Notes: generated from the letters alone by a model not told the origin. A DNA stretch of 64,000 nt from CAYNEI01 sp964396185 (GCA_964396185.1 CAYNEI010000002.1:61781-125780), one strand, 5' to 3'. Positions 8,382 through 16,015 are shown, counted from the stretch's first letter. Numbers and translations: made by a program.

Positions 8382-8508
8382 GACCACGAAGAACACGGGG
8401 GACACAACGGGCCACAAGGACAACAAGGGGGGGGGTCGTGCCTCTTCCCACGGTCATGCCGGTCGTTCCCCTCGTGGCCCATCGTGCCCATGGTGTGCCT
8501 TGTGGTCG
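8382..8508. repeat. Inverted pair of 9-nt periodic repeats with a 9-G run
   Basis: The arm at 8382-8426 is a chain of CAC-(A/G)A(A/C)-type 9-nt units (CCACGAAGA, ACACGGGGG, ACACAACGG, GCCACAAGG). It runs into nine consecutive G at 8427-8435. The arm at 8463-8508 is the same kind of repeat on the opposite strand (reverse complement GACCACAAGG, CACACCATGG, GCACGATGGG, CCACGAGG). Together they could fold into a long imperfect hairpin between the divergent flavoprotein and SDR genes. No ORF of quality spans it. Confidence 0.5.
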
Positions 8509-8607
8509 GGCCCTCGTTACGAGGTCGGCCGCTTGGTTCCCGGCCCTGACGGCCGGTCCGAGACGTCTGGGCAGGTTGATGTATCCCTCCCCGCGTTGTC
8601 GGGCTCG

Positions 8608-9381
8608 ATGGTCCCGAACGTGCTCATCACCGGCGGCTCCAGCGGCATCGGGCGGGCCTGCGTCCAGCGCTTCGCCCAAGCCGGTGCCAAGGTTTGCTTC
8701 ACCTACCACGGTGGCCAGGAGCGCGCCAAGGCCCTCGTGGATGAGATCGGCGGTGATGCGTGCACGCCCCTGCCCCTGGATCTCGGCGACCACGCCTCGG
8801 TGGTGGCCCTGGCCGACTCTCTCCCCTGGCCGGTCGACGTGCTGGTGAACAACGCGGGGCTGGGGAGCCAGACCGTGGAGGCCTACGCCAGCGAAGAGCA
8901 CGCCCAAGACGAGGCCCTGCTCAAGGTCAACGCCCTGGGTCCGCTCTGGCTCACCAAGCAGCTCATCGACGGCATGCTGGACCGGGGCAAGGGAGCCATC
9001 ATCAACATCTCCTCGGTGGGCGGCGGCATTACGGAGTTCCCGGGCTTCCGCCTGGCCGACACCATGAGCAAGGCCGCCGTGGCCTCCATGACCCGGGCCC
9101 TGGCCGCGCGCCTGGCCCACGACCCTGTGGACGTCTTCGCCATCTGTCCCGGCGCCACGGAGACCCACATGCTCGAAGCCAGCACCCTGGACGCCCTCGA
9201 CGACGACCAGCGGGCAACGCTGCTCGAGTCCCTCCCGCGAGGCCGGCTCATCCAGCCAGAGGAGATCGCAGAGCTGGCTCACTTCCTCACCACCGAACCC
9301 GCCGCCGTGCTCCACGGCGCGGTCATCGACGCCAGCATGGGGTTGGGCGTGCATCCGGGTCTGATCACCGGAGGCCCCTGA
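8608..9381 (+). CDS. Short-chain dehydrogenase/reductase family protein, catalytic Tyr replaced
   Basis: 257 aa from ATG 8608; the open frame extends far upstream but that part is antisense to the flavoprotein gene. The cofactor site LITGGSSGIGRA and the NNAG motif (VLVNNAGLGSQ) show a Rossmann-fold SDR that binds NAD(P). The Ser of the catalytic triad is present (INISSVGG). The YxxxK motif instead reads DTMSK in GFRLADTMSKAAVASM, so Lys is kept but Tyr is Asp. Such SDRs may be inactive, use another residue, or bind a ligand without turnover. The gene is one base from the aminotransferase start, so the two are surely co-transcribed and probably share a pathway. Confidence 0.8.
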   Translation: MVPNVLITGGSSGIGRACVQRFAQAGAKVCFTYHGGQERAKALVDEIGGDACTPLPLDLGDHASVVALADSLPWPVDVLVNNAGLGSQTVEAYASEEHAQDEALLKVNALGPLWLTKQLIDGMLDRGKGAIINISSVGGGITEFPGFRLADTMSKAAVASMTRALAARLAHDPVDVFAICPGATETHMLEASTLDALDDDQRATLLESLPRGRLIQPEEIAELAHFLTTEPAAVLHGAVIDASMGLGVHPGLITGGP

Positions 9382-9382
9382 C

Positions 9383-10600
9383 GTGGTCAGCTCCCGGGCA
9401 CGCGCGCTGGCTTCCCAGCCCGCCTCGCTGGTGGAACTCCACTTCCGAGCCGCCCAGGACCCCTGGCATCCCGAGAACAACCCGGAGGGCTACATCAACC
9501 TGGGCACGGCCGAGAACCATCTGCTCTGGGACCTGGTCGGACCCCTGCTGGAAGCGGCTCCCGCGCTCGGTGAGCAGGACGTCCACTACGACCTGCTCCA
9601 CGGCCGCGAGTCCACCCGGGTCGCCGTGGCCGGCATCCTGGCCCGCATCCATGACATCCAGGCCGACCCCGACGAGCTCGTGCTCACCAGCGGGGCCTCC
9701 TCGGCGCTCGACATGCTGGCCACCAGCCTGCTCGAGCCTGGCGAGGGCGCGCTGGTCACCAGCCCCTTCTATGCGGGCTTCGCCAAGGTGCTGGTCATGC
9801 GCTCAGGCGCCCAACTCGTCGAAGCCCCGACCACCTCCGAGGACGGCTTCGCCTTCGACATGGACGCGCTCGAGGCTGCCTACCGCCAGGCCAGCGCCGA
9901 CGGCGTTCCCATCGGCGCTCTCGTTGTATGCAACCCGCACAACCCCACCGGGCGATGCCCCACGCGAGGCGAGCTCGGTCGGCTGGCCACCTTCGCCCAC
10001 GACCACGACCTGGACATCATCGCGGACGAGCTCTACGCCGGCTCGACCCACGACCGAGCCGCGTTCACGAGCCTGGCCACCGTGGCCGACGACCCGGCCC
10101 GCGTCCACACGGTCTACGGGTTCGCCAAGGACCTGGGCGTCTCCGGGTTCAAGATCGGCGTGCTCCACTCACGCGACCAGCAACTCCTGGCCGCTGCCCG
10201 CGCGCTGGCCTACCTCTCACCGGTGAGCACCAGCACCCAGCACCTCCTCGAGCACCTGCTCACAGACCAGAGCTTCGTGGACGAGTGGCTGGCCGAGAAC
10301 CCGCGCAGGCTCAAGGCCGCCTACGACCACACCTCAGCGCTGCTCGTGGGCGCTGGCATCGGGCACCTGGACGCCCAGGCCGGCTTCTTCGCGTGGCTGG
10401 ATCTGAGATCCGAGCTCGATGAGACCACCTTCGAGGCCGAGGCCGCCCTCCACAAGCGTCTCTTCGAGCAGGCCAAGGTGAACCTGGCCCCGGGAGCCAG
10501 CTTCCACTCGCCTGAGCCTGGCTGGTTCCGGCTGTGCTACGCCGAGCCGGCCGAGACCCTGGAGGCAGGGATCGAACGCTTGGGCGAGGCGCTGGGGTGA
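9383..10600 (+). CDS. PLP-dependent class I/II aminotransferase, ACC-synthase-like
   Basis: 405 aa from GTG 9383. The N-terminal block GYINLGTAENHLLWDLVGPL closely follows the pattern of 1-aminocyclopropane-1-carboxylate synthases (G-x-I-x-x-G-x-A-E-N). It is followed by GASSALDML, CNPHNPTGRCP, DIIADELYAGSTHDRAAF and the PLP-lysine region VYGFAKDLGVSGFKIGVLHS. These are the fold-type I landmarks in the right order. ACC synthase converts S-adenosylmethionine to ACC; prokaryotic relatives are more often aminotransferases or C-S lyases of unknown substrate, so the enzyme name should stay general. It follows the SDR gene by one base and converges on the CFA-synthase gene. Confidence 0.8.
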   Translation: MVSSRARALASQPASLVELHFRAAQDPWHPENNPEGYINLGTAENHLLWDLVGPLLEAAPALGEQDVHYDLLHGRESTRVAVAGILARIHDIQADPDELVLTSGASSALDMLATSLLEPGEGALVTSPFYAGFAKVLVMRSGAQLVEAPTTSEDGFAFDMDALEAAYRQASADGVPIGALVVCNPHNPTGRCPTRGELGRLATFAHDHDLDIIADELYAGSTHDRAAFTSLATVADDPARVHTVYGFAKDLGVSGFKIGVLHSRDQQLLAAARALAYLSPVSTSTQHLLEHLLTDQSFVDEWLAENPRRLKAAYDHTSALLVGAGIGHLDAQAGFFAWLDLRSELDETTFEAEAALHKRLFEQAKVNLAPGASFHSPEPGWFRLCYAEPAETLEAGIERLGEALG

Positions 10601-10611
10601 TCGCCCAGCTC

Positions 10612-11754
10612 TCACCGAACCGGCGTGTACCCACCGATGACGCCGCGGTCCCGGGCGAGCACGAGCTGCCACAGGTTCAAGCGACGGGCGCGGAAGGTGC
10701 CGGCTGAGGACAAGAGGTAGTAGCGCCACATGCGCCGGAACCGCTCGTCGTACTTGTCCGGGTGCTCGGCTGCGAGCTCGTGCCAGGCGTCCTCCACGTT
10801 GGCATGCCAGGCCATCAGCGTCGGGTCGTAGTCCTGGCCGAAGTTGTGGACGTCCTCGATGTCGAAGCGCCCCTCGGCGGCTTGCGTGATCTGCACGAGC
10901 GAGGGCAGGGTGGAGTTGGGGAAGATGTAGCGCTCGATCCAGGGGTCCGTGTTCACATCCGTCTCGCGGCTCCCGATGGTGTGCAGGAGCATGAGATCGC
11001 CCGGGCGCTCGAGCAGGTGCTGGCAGGTCTCGAAGTAGGCCTCGTAGTTCTTGGGGCCCACGTGCTCGAACATCCCGATGGAGATGATGCGATCGAAGCG
11101 CTCCTCGCCACCGTTGAGCTCCCGGTAGTCCTGGAGCCGGATGTCCACCGGGAGCCCGTCGCAGCGCTCGCGGGCCAGGCGCGCCTGCTCCTTGGACACC
11201 GTCAAGCCCACCCCCTCCACGCCGTAGTGCTCGGCGGCGTGCTGCAGCAGGCCCCCCCAGCCACACCCGATATCGAGAAGCCGCATGCCGGGCTCGAGGC
11301 CCACCTTGCGGCAGGCCAGGTCCAGCTTGGCGCGCTGGGCCTGGGCGAGATCCTTGGCATCGGCCCAGTACCCGCAGCTGTAGGTCATGGTCGGGTCCAG
11401 CATGGCCTCGTAGAGCTCGTTGCCGATGTCGTAGTGGTGCTCGCCGATGCGGAAGGCGCGCATGTGGGATTGGAGGTTGAGCAGGCGTGACTTGGCGGCC
11501 ATGAGAAGCGCTGGCAGGCTGGTGCTGAAGGCCTGGCCGACCTGGGCGTCCTGCACGCGCTCGAAGAACACATCGAGCTGCTCGACATCCCACCAGCCGT
11601 CCATGTAGGCCTCCCCCAGGCCGAGGGTGCCCTGGACGAAGGCGCGGCGGAAGAGCCGCTCGTCGTGGACCTGGACGTCCCACGGCTCGTCCCCGTCGAG
11701 GCTCACCCCGGCTGGCTCCAGCAGGCCGGCTGCCTTGTCGCGCAAGAGGTTCAT
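10612..11754 (-). CDS. Cyclopropane-fatty-acyl-phospholipid synthase family SAM methyltransferase
   Basis: 380 aa, almost the length of bacterial CFA synthases. The SAM-binding motif is LLDIGCGWGGLLQHAAEHYG, followed by GLTVSKEQARLARERC, the FEHVG motif (ISIGMFEHVGPKNYEAYF) and the C-terminal WIERYIFPNSTLPSL block; all are typical of the family. The N-terminal 110 residues correspond to the lipid-binding domain (RAFVQGTLGLGEAYMDGWWD). The enzyme adds a methylene from SAM across a cis double bond of a lipid chain. If the host is an archaeon with isoprenoid lipids the substrate is not obvious. The start is an ATG at 11754; the gene is transcribed alone, convergent with the aminotransferase. Confidence 0.85.
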   Translation of the reverse strand: MNLLRDKAAGLLEPAGVSLDGDEPWDVQVHDERLFRRAFVQGTLGLGEAYMDGWWDVEQLDVFFERVQDAQVGQAFSTSLPALLMAAKSRLLNLQSHMRAFRIGEHHYDIGNELYEAMLDPTMTYSCGYWADAKDLAQAQRAKLDLACRKVGLEPGMRLLDIGCGWGGLLQHAAEHYGVEGVGLTVSKEQARLARERCDGLPVDIRLQDYRELNGGEERFDRIISIGMFEHVGPKNYEAYFETCQHLLERPGDLMLLHTIGSRETDVNTDPWIERYIFPNSTLPSLVQITQAAEGRFDIEDVHNFGQDYDPTLMAWHANVEDAWHELAAEHPDKYDERFRRMWRYYLLSSAGTFRARRLNLWQLVLARDRGVIGGYTPVR

Positions 11755-11786
11755 GGGAACGCCCGGGGGGAACGGCGTTGGAGGGT

Positions 11787-12743
11787 ATGAAGGTCACCGT
11801 CGCTCCGGAACACCGATACCCCTTGGGGCTGTTGGATGGCGGGATGGGCTCCGAGGCCCCGGGAGGCGAGGGATCCGTCGTCTTCGAGCCGGTGATGTTC
11901 GAGGTGGCCGAAGGCCCGCTCCGGAGCACGGGGGGTGTAGACGAGGTCGAGCCGGTCGGTGAGCCCGCGACAGCCTGGCGCCTCGCCGCGACGGCCGCGG
12001 CGCCGGTGCTCCTCGGTAGCGCTGCTTGGTTCGTCAACCTCGCGGCCCTCACGTTCGAAACTCCCTCGGATGTAGAAGGGATCCAGTCTGCAGCGACGAC
12101 AGGCCTTGGCCTTGCCATGGCTGTTGTAGGCCTCGCCTACTCCCTCGATGCCCGCTGGTCGCGCCGAGATCCTGCTCTGCTCATCGGGCTTGGGCTCGGA
12201 GGGCTTCTGATCATCGGCTGGCTGGAGCGGCTCATCGAGCCGGGGAGGACGTGGGGCTTCGGAGATGGCTTCGCATATCTAGCTCTCCACCTGGTGGTTG
12301 TTGGAGTGCCGCTGCTCTTCACAGCCGGTGCGGTTGTGTACGATGCCGCCAAGCAACTGGGGCCCTGGGGGCGCCTGTTCTGGCGTCTCGTCGGGGGCTT
12401 GCTCCTCCTCGCATCCCTCGGCGGCGCCGCGATGGTCCTGCTCTCCGCCGCGGGTGGCGTCACGATGATCGCGTTGCTCGCGGTGATCGCGTTGCCCGCG
12501 CTCGCTTTCGGATTCGTCCGGTTCTCACCGAATCGTGACCCGGGGATCCTGGGCCTCTTCCGAGGAACGACCCTCGCGTTCGGCATCGCCCACGTGGTCG
12601 TCGGGGGCTACATCCTTGTCCGCCTGGACCACCTGCAAGCCCAGGCTGAACAGATGAACTCGACGCCGTCAGTGGGGCTCGTGGCCGTGATCCTTCTTCT
12701 CGTCGTCAGCGCGGTCCTGCGGCGACCGCAGGATCGCGGCTGA
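11787..12743 (+). CDS. Polytopic membrane protein of unknown function
   Basis: 318 aa from ATG 11787. The first 60 residues are acidic and poorly ordered and may not all be translated; an in-frame ATG at about 11844 is an alternative start. From WRLAATAAAPVLLGSAAWFV onward about seven to eight hydrophobic helices follow, with conserved-looking features WLERLIEPGRTWGFGDGFAY and RFSPNRDPGILGLFRG. No transporter or enzyme signature is recognised. Codon use is slightly less GC-extreme than in neighbours. The gene is divergent from the CFA-synthase gene with only about 30 nt between starts, so the two may share a control region, although no clear TATA box was seen. Confidence 0.65.
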   Translation: MKVTVAPEHRYPLGLLDGGMGSEAPGGEGSVVFEPVMFEVAEGPLRSTGGVDEVEPVGEPATAWRLAATAAAPVLLGSAAWFVNLAALTFETPSDVEGIQSAATTGLGLAMAVVGLAYSLDARWSRRDPALLIGLGLGGLLIIGWLERLIEPGRTWGFGDGFAYLALHLVVVGVPLLFTAGAVVYDAAKQLGPWGRLFWRLVGGLLLLASLGGAAMVLLSAAGGVTMIALLAVIALPALAFGFVRFSPNRDPGILGLFRGTTLAFGIAHVVVGGYILVRLDHLQAQAEQMNSTPSVGLVAVILLLVVSAVLRRPQDRG

Positions 12744-12797
12744 CCCCAGAAACGCGCAAGGCGGAGCCTGGCTCCCACGTGGGGGTGATCGATCCCA

Positions 12798-13655
12798 CTA
12801 CACGAGCTGGCGAACCACACGCTCCAGGATCTCCGGCAGGTCGGCCAGCGGGATCAGGATGTTCGCCACGATCACGTAGGGGCCAGCAGCGATCCTGGGA
12901 TCGTAGTCGAGCTCGCTGTAGCCCGCGGTGACGTTGGTGAACTGCAGGCTCGTGCTGGTCGCGTGGGCGCTTCCCGTCGTGGTGCTCTCCACGATGGCGG
13001 TCTCGTCGTGGCCGTCGTCGTAGCTCGCGGTGGCGTTGAGTGCCCACTCGACGAAGGCCTCGGGCTCACCCGTGTCTGCGTCGCGGAACCCGAGCCCGTT
13101 CTCGGCCGGCTCGATCAGCCACTCGCTGGCCACATCGAAGCCATAGGAGAGCTCGGAGTCGTCGCCCTGCCAGGGCCAATCCTGGACGTTCAGGTCGAAC
13201 TTGGCGCTCGAGTCCGTCTTGTTGAAGTGGTAGACGAGCTCCACCGTGGCCTCGCCCACAAAGGCGCTGCCGTCGTCGGTCGCCCGCACGGTCTCCGAGG
13301 ACGTGTAGGTGACGTTCACCCACTCGCCTTGCTCCTCGACGGTGCAGGTGCTCGACTGGGGCTCTGCGTTCTCGAGCTTGAGGGTCGCCAGCGTGGTGTT
13401 GTCGCTGGCGACTTCGCTGATCTCCATCGACTTGTACTGGTACATGCCGTCGACGCTGCCGGTGGACACGTTCTTCTTGAACAGTTGGAGCTGGAACTTG
13501 GCTCCGTGGAACCAGATCCGGACATCGTCGTTGTCCACGACGTCGCCTGGCAGGCAGGCAGGGTGGCCTGCAGCCTGGGCGTTGCCGGGAGCGATGGCGG
13601 GAGCTGCGGCACCGATAGCTAGCAACAGCGTGATAGGTAGGATCATGCGGAGCAT
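12798..13655 (-). CDS. Secreted beta-rich protein of unknown function
   Basis: 285 aa. A clear Sec signal peptide (LRMILPITLLLAIGAAAPAIA, cut near NAQA-AG) is followed by a hydrophilic beta-strand-rich domain with an NVSTGS/NVTY/NATAS set of N-glycosylation-type sequons and alternating hydrophobic residues (FGVDVAS-like strands such as LSYGFDVASEWLIEP). The C-terminus is weakly hydrophobic (YVIVANILIPLADLPEIL). The ATG at 13655 has a TGAGG ribosome binding site about 8 nt upstream. I do not recognise a family. It heads a cluster of small secreted proteins between 12.8 and 17.1 kb and may act on or at the cell surface. Confidence 0.65.
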   Translation of the reverse strand: MLRMILPITLLLAIGAAAPAIAPGNAQAAGHPACLPGDVVDNDDVRIWFHGAKFQLQLFKKNVSTGSVDGMYQYKSMEISEVASDNTTLATLKLENAEPQSSTCTVEEQGEWVNVTYTSSETVRATDDGSAFVGEATVELVYHFNKTDSSAKFDLNVQDWPWQGDDSELSYGFDVASEWLIEPAENGLGFRDADTGEPEAFVEWALNATASYDDGHDETAIVESTTTGSAHATSTSLQFTNVTAGYSELDYDPRIAAGPYVIVANILIPLADLPEILERVVRQLV

Positions 13656-13729
13656 ACGTGAAGCCTCAAGGAGCCATCCCCCCTCTTGGCCTTGAACCTT
13701 CCTGCGTTGCTATCTGGAGAGAGAAGGGA

Positions 13730-13765
13730 AGCGGGGGCGCAAGCCCCCGCGAACCGACTGCGAGC
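13730..13765 (-). terminator. Orphan terminator hairpin, copy of the one at 15029-15064
   Basis: 36 bp identical to the terminator region of the secreted-protein gene at 15070-15783, including the stem GCGGGGGC - GCAA - GCCCCCGC and the following GAACCGACTGCGAGC. Read on the minus strand the stem is followed by a pyrimidine tract (TTCCCTTCTCTCTCC). No gene on the minus strand ends here; the next bases are the promoter of a plus-strand gene. It looks like the left-over 3' end of a deleted gene copy. Confidence 0.6.
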
Positions 13766-13785
13766 GGGAGCTAGGTCCACCCGCC

Positions 13786-13821
13786 ACTAGTCAGGTTTTT
13801 TGCGCTGTTGGACCCTTTATG
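13786..13821 (+). promoter_or_regulatory. Promoter with 21-bp upstream motif for the first 8-Cys paralogue
   Basis: The motif ACTAGTCAGGTTTTTTGCGC(T) at 13786-13806 is identical to 16016-16036 upstream of the second paralogue. Seven bases later in both comes a TATA box, here CCCTTTATG at 13813-13821. Because the sequence between motif and TATA differs, the motif may be a regulator or TFB-associated site. The predicted transcription start is near 13843, giving a short leader that contains the hairpin at 13845-13862. Confidence 0.55.
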
Positions 13822-13844
13822 TTGGTCAGAAACGTCGTCGATTG

Positions 13845-13862
13845 GGGGGCCTGAGGCTCCCC
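13845..13862 (+). promoter_or_regulatory. Leader hairpin containing the Shine-Dalgarno sequence, abutting the GTG start
   Basis: GGGG (45-48) pairs with CCCC (59-62); a bulged T at 58; GCC (49-51) pairs with GGC (55-57); loop TGA. The TGAGG ribosome binding site lies in the loop and 3' side of the stem, and the hairpin ends exactly at the GTG at 13863. The same structure, with compensating changes, occurs at 16080 and 63824. Confidence 0.5.
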
Positions 13863-14873
13863 GTGGAAGGTGTACAAACGATGAAAGCGCAACGAGCATT
13901 CGTATTGTTAGGCGCGATCATGATGGTCGCATGGGGTCTTCCTGCGGTTGTCGCACACTCGAACTCCGCAACCCCGGCACCCGGTGTCGGGGGCGACGGG
14001 ACGATCGTCGTGGATGACCAAGGGACTCCACCTGTACAAGCGGTTGACCCCAACGACCCCGGATTCCTCGCACCGCGGCCCGCCACAGACGGCGTGAGCG
14101 GCACGTTCGTCTCACCCGCAGGACCACTGGTCGACGACTCGGGCGGGGAGCTCGGGCTCATCGCTGCTGGCATGGCTATCTGCGATTTCGAGGTCCTGAG
14201 CACCGGTGGCAACGGCGCCCTCGGTGCCCACTCCCCGCAGGACGAGAGCACCGTGGATGCTGACGATGGCAGCGGTGAACCGCTACCTCCACCGGGGACC
14301 GGCGGACTCGTCCCGAACGGTCTCTGGGATGACGGTGGCTACGGCGGTGCCTGTCACACCGACGCGAGCGCGTACGAACACGACGGCTACAACACGCCCG
14401 GCTGCACCGGCGACACGGTGACCGCGGACTCTCCAGCCCGCGCATCCGCCCAAGTCGCTGGCGTGGGCGTCGACATCACGATCTGGATCGGTGCCGCGTG
14501 TGACGCGGTCACCACACACGCAGACGGTGTCGGCACGTGCATCGTGAACTCGATCCTCCAGTTCGACGTCGGCGACCCCGAGGGCTCCGCCCAGCGCACT
14601 CAGGACTGTGTGAACAACCTGACGCCGGGATCCAACCCGGGCACGTTCGTCTTCTGCGGCGCCGATAGCAGCTCGGATCTGGTCAACTTCGGAACCGCGG
14701 ACCCAACCTCGGGTCCCCAGTTCCCGACGCTGAACGACGTGAACACGCTCTTCGGTTCGAGTTGTGTCCAGGATGATGCCTCTGAGGTCGCCTTCGTGTT
14801 CACGGGTGCGGCTGCAGACACTTCGGGCGCCACGATCTCTCCGCCGTTCGTTGGCTGGGTCAACGCGGTCTAG
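13863..14873 (+). CDS. Secreted 8-cysteine protein, paralogue 1
   Basis: 336 aa from GTG 13863, chosen because a TGAGG site lies 6 nt upstream and the first codons (GTG GAA GGT GTA) are conserved at both paralogues; the ATG at 13881 is the alternative. Residues about 7-32 form a signal peptide (RAFVLLGAIMMVAWGLPAVVA). The mature part is Gly/Asp/Ser-rich with eight Cys residues conserved in the second copy, enough for four disulfides, and motifs such as AICDFEVLSTGGNGALG and VDITIWIGAACDA. No membrane anchor follows, so it is probably released or held by another envelope protein. I know no family for it. It has its own promoter and terminator. Confidence 0.7.
   Translation: MEGVQTMKAQRAFVLLGAIMMVAWGLPAVVAHSNSATPAPGVGGDGTIVVDDQGTPPVQAVDPNDPGFLAPRPATDGVSGTFVSPAGPLVDDSGGELGLIAAGMAICDFEVLSTGGNGALGAHSPQDESTVDADDGSGEPLPPPGTGGLVPNGLWDDGGYGGACHTDASAYEHDGYNTPGCTGDTVTADSPARASAQVAGVGVDITIWIGAACDAVTTHADGVGTCIVNSILQFDVGDPEGSAQRTQDCVNNLTPGSNPGTFVFCGADSSSDLVNFGTADPTSGPQFPTLNDVNTLFGSSCVQDDASEVAFVFTGAAADTSGATISPPFVGWVNAV
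14031..14491 (+). repeat. 461-bp block identical to 16276-16736
   Basis: Aligned by eye base for base, offset 2245 bp, with no mismatch found. It covers codons in the middle of the two 8-Cys paralogues; the sequences on both sides differ at many positions. That pattern points to recent gene conversion or very recent partial duplication. Confidence 0.85.
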
Positions 14874-14906
14874 CCTCGCCGGACGAGGCGAGCCTGGATC
14901 CCTGCG

Positions 14907-14927
14907 CGCCGGGGGTGCCCCCCGGCG
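14907..14927 (+). terminator. Terminator hairpin of 8-Cys paralogue 1
   Basis: CGCCGGGGG pairs with CCCCCGGCG around a 3-nt loop and is followed by the pyrimidine tract TCATCTTCCTCTATCTCT. The same stem with a different loop follows paralogue 2. Confidence 0.55.
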
Positions 14928-15017
14928 TCATCTTCCTCTATCTCTACATCGCATCCTGGCGAGCGCCGCAAGGCCGGTGGTCGCTGGCGGTTTTTGGGAT
15001 GCTCGACGCTCGAACGG

Positions 15018-15049
15018 AACAAAAGAAAAGCGGGGGCGCAAGCCCCCGC
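15018..15049 (-). terminator. Terminator of the secreted-protein gene at 15070-15783
   Basis: On the minus strand the stem GCGGGGGC - loop TTGC - GCCCCCGC ends in CTTTTCTTTTGTT, a convincing hairpin plus U-rich tail about 20 nt past the stop codon. Confidence 0.7.
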
Positions 15050-15069
15050 GAACCGACTGCGAGCTGGAC

Positions 15070-15783
15070 CTAGATCTGCTGGTCGATGCCTGGTCCAGCC
15101 TCGTCGTAGACGTCAGAGGGCAGGGAGCCCAACAAAAACCCGGTCTCATGCTGGTAGACGAGCGCTCGCGGGTTCTGGAGGACCGTGCCGTCGGAGAGAT
15201 TCGGGGAGTCGGTTCCGCTGATGTCGGTAGCGGACCGTGGGATGTTGAACACCATCTTGTCCTCGCTCTGAACGATCTTGTGTCCTGCCTTGGCCGAGCT
15301 GCCCTCGCTTACGGAGGTGAACGTTTCATCGGAGATGCAGCCCCACGATAGCGACGCAGCTGCACCCGAGACATCGTCGCTGAGGAGCCCATGCGGCGTT
15401 GCGAAGCGCACGAAGGCGGTCTCCGCTCCCTCGGCGTTGCAGGCCGCATTGAAGACGCTGCTCGGGTCGCTCGGCTCGAATTGGAACTCGTACACCAGCG
15501 GGTTGAAGACGAGGGTCGAGGCGGGCGCGATCGGGAGATCGAGGCTCACGAGCTTGAGGTGGAACTCGATGACGTCCGGGTCGTTGGGGGAGACCTGGAT
15601 CCAGGCCTTGTCGATGTCCATGTTCTCAGGCAGCGGCGTGAGTCCCATGGTGCGGGGGTCGCCTTCGCCGGTGTCGTCCGTGATGTTGGGGCTGGATTGG
15701 CTGCCTGCCAGTGCCGGGGCCACGGCGGGCCCGAGGGTGATCAACAGCGCCAAGCCGATGACTATGTGAGGGTTTCGAAGCAT
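15070..15783 (-). CDS. Secreted protein of unknown function between the two 8-Cys paralogues
   Basis: 237 aa from ATG 15783, with a GGGAGG site 8 nt upstream; a 24-codon upstream extension is discarded because it delays the signal peptide (LRNPHIVIGLALLITLGPAVA). The mature domain has strands such as WIQVSPNDPDVIEFHLKL and LVFNPLVYEFQFEPSDPSS and two Cys residues (AACNAEGAE, SWGCISDE), suggesting one disulfide in a beta-sandwich. This pattern (predicted values for a measured domain, then EFHLKL) is seen in secreted proteins of other archaea but I cannot name a family. It is divergent from paralogue 2 and convergent with paralogue 1. Confidence 0.65.
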   Translation of the reverse strand: MLRNPHIVIGLALLITLGPAVAPALAGSQSSPNITDDTGEGDPRTMGLTPLPENMDIDKAWIQVSPNDPDVIEFHLKLVSLDLPIAPASTLVFNPLVYEFQFEPSDPSSVFNAACNAEGAETAFVRFATPHGLLSDDVSGAAASLSWGCISDETFTSVSEGSSAKAGHKIVQSEDKMVFNIPRSATDISGTDSPNLSDGTVLQNPRALVYQHETGFLLGSLPSDVYDEAGPGIDQQI

Positions 15784-16015
15784 TCGTGCTGCCTCCCGAG
15801 TGGGTCTTGCCAGGTAGGGGCCAGAGGGTCCTCCAGCCGCCTCCCGCAGAGCCAAGGATGAAGACTATCGTAGAAAAGCATTTCGGGGTCCCGCGCGTGA
15901 AGGGCCCCGAGTTCGACGGCGAAGGACACCGGGGATCTGGCCGAGGTAGACTCGCTGTGCGGCGACACGGCTCTCTGTTAGACACGCGTGCTCCCGGAGC
16001 CAGCCGGGAAGCGCG
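15784..16015. other. Intergenic region with no recognised gene
   Basis: Lies between the divergent starts of the secreted protein and paralogue 2. On the minus strand GCTTTTCTACGATAG (about 15870-15884) is an AT-richer stretch that could be the secreted protein's promoter with a roughly 70-nt leader. Short open frames here overlap one another and look non-coding. Confidence 0.4.

Noticed and set aside
7591..8607. 339-codon N-terminal extension of the SDR protein
   Set aside because: It is antisense to the flavoprotein gene and crosses the 9-nt repeats; the Rossmann start (VPNVLITGG) fits ATG 8608.
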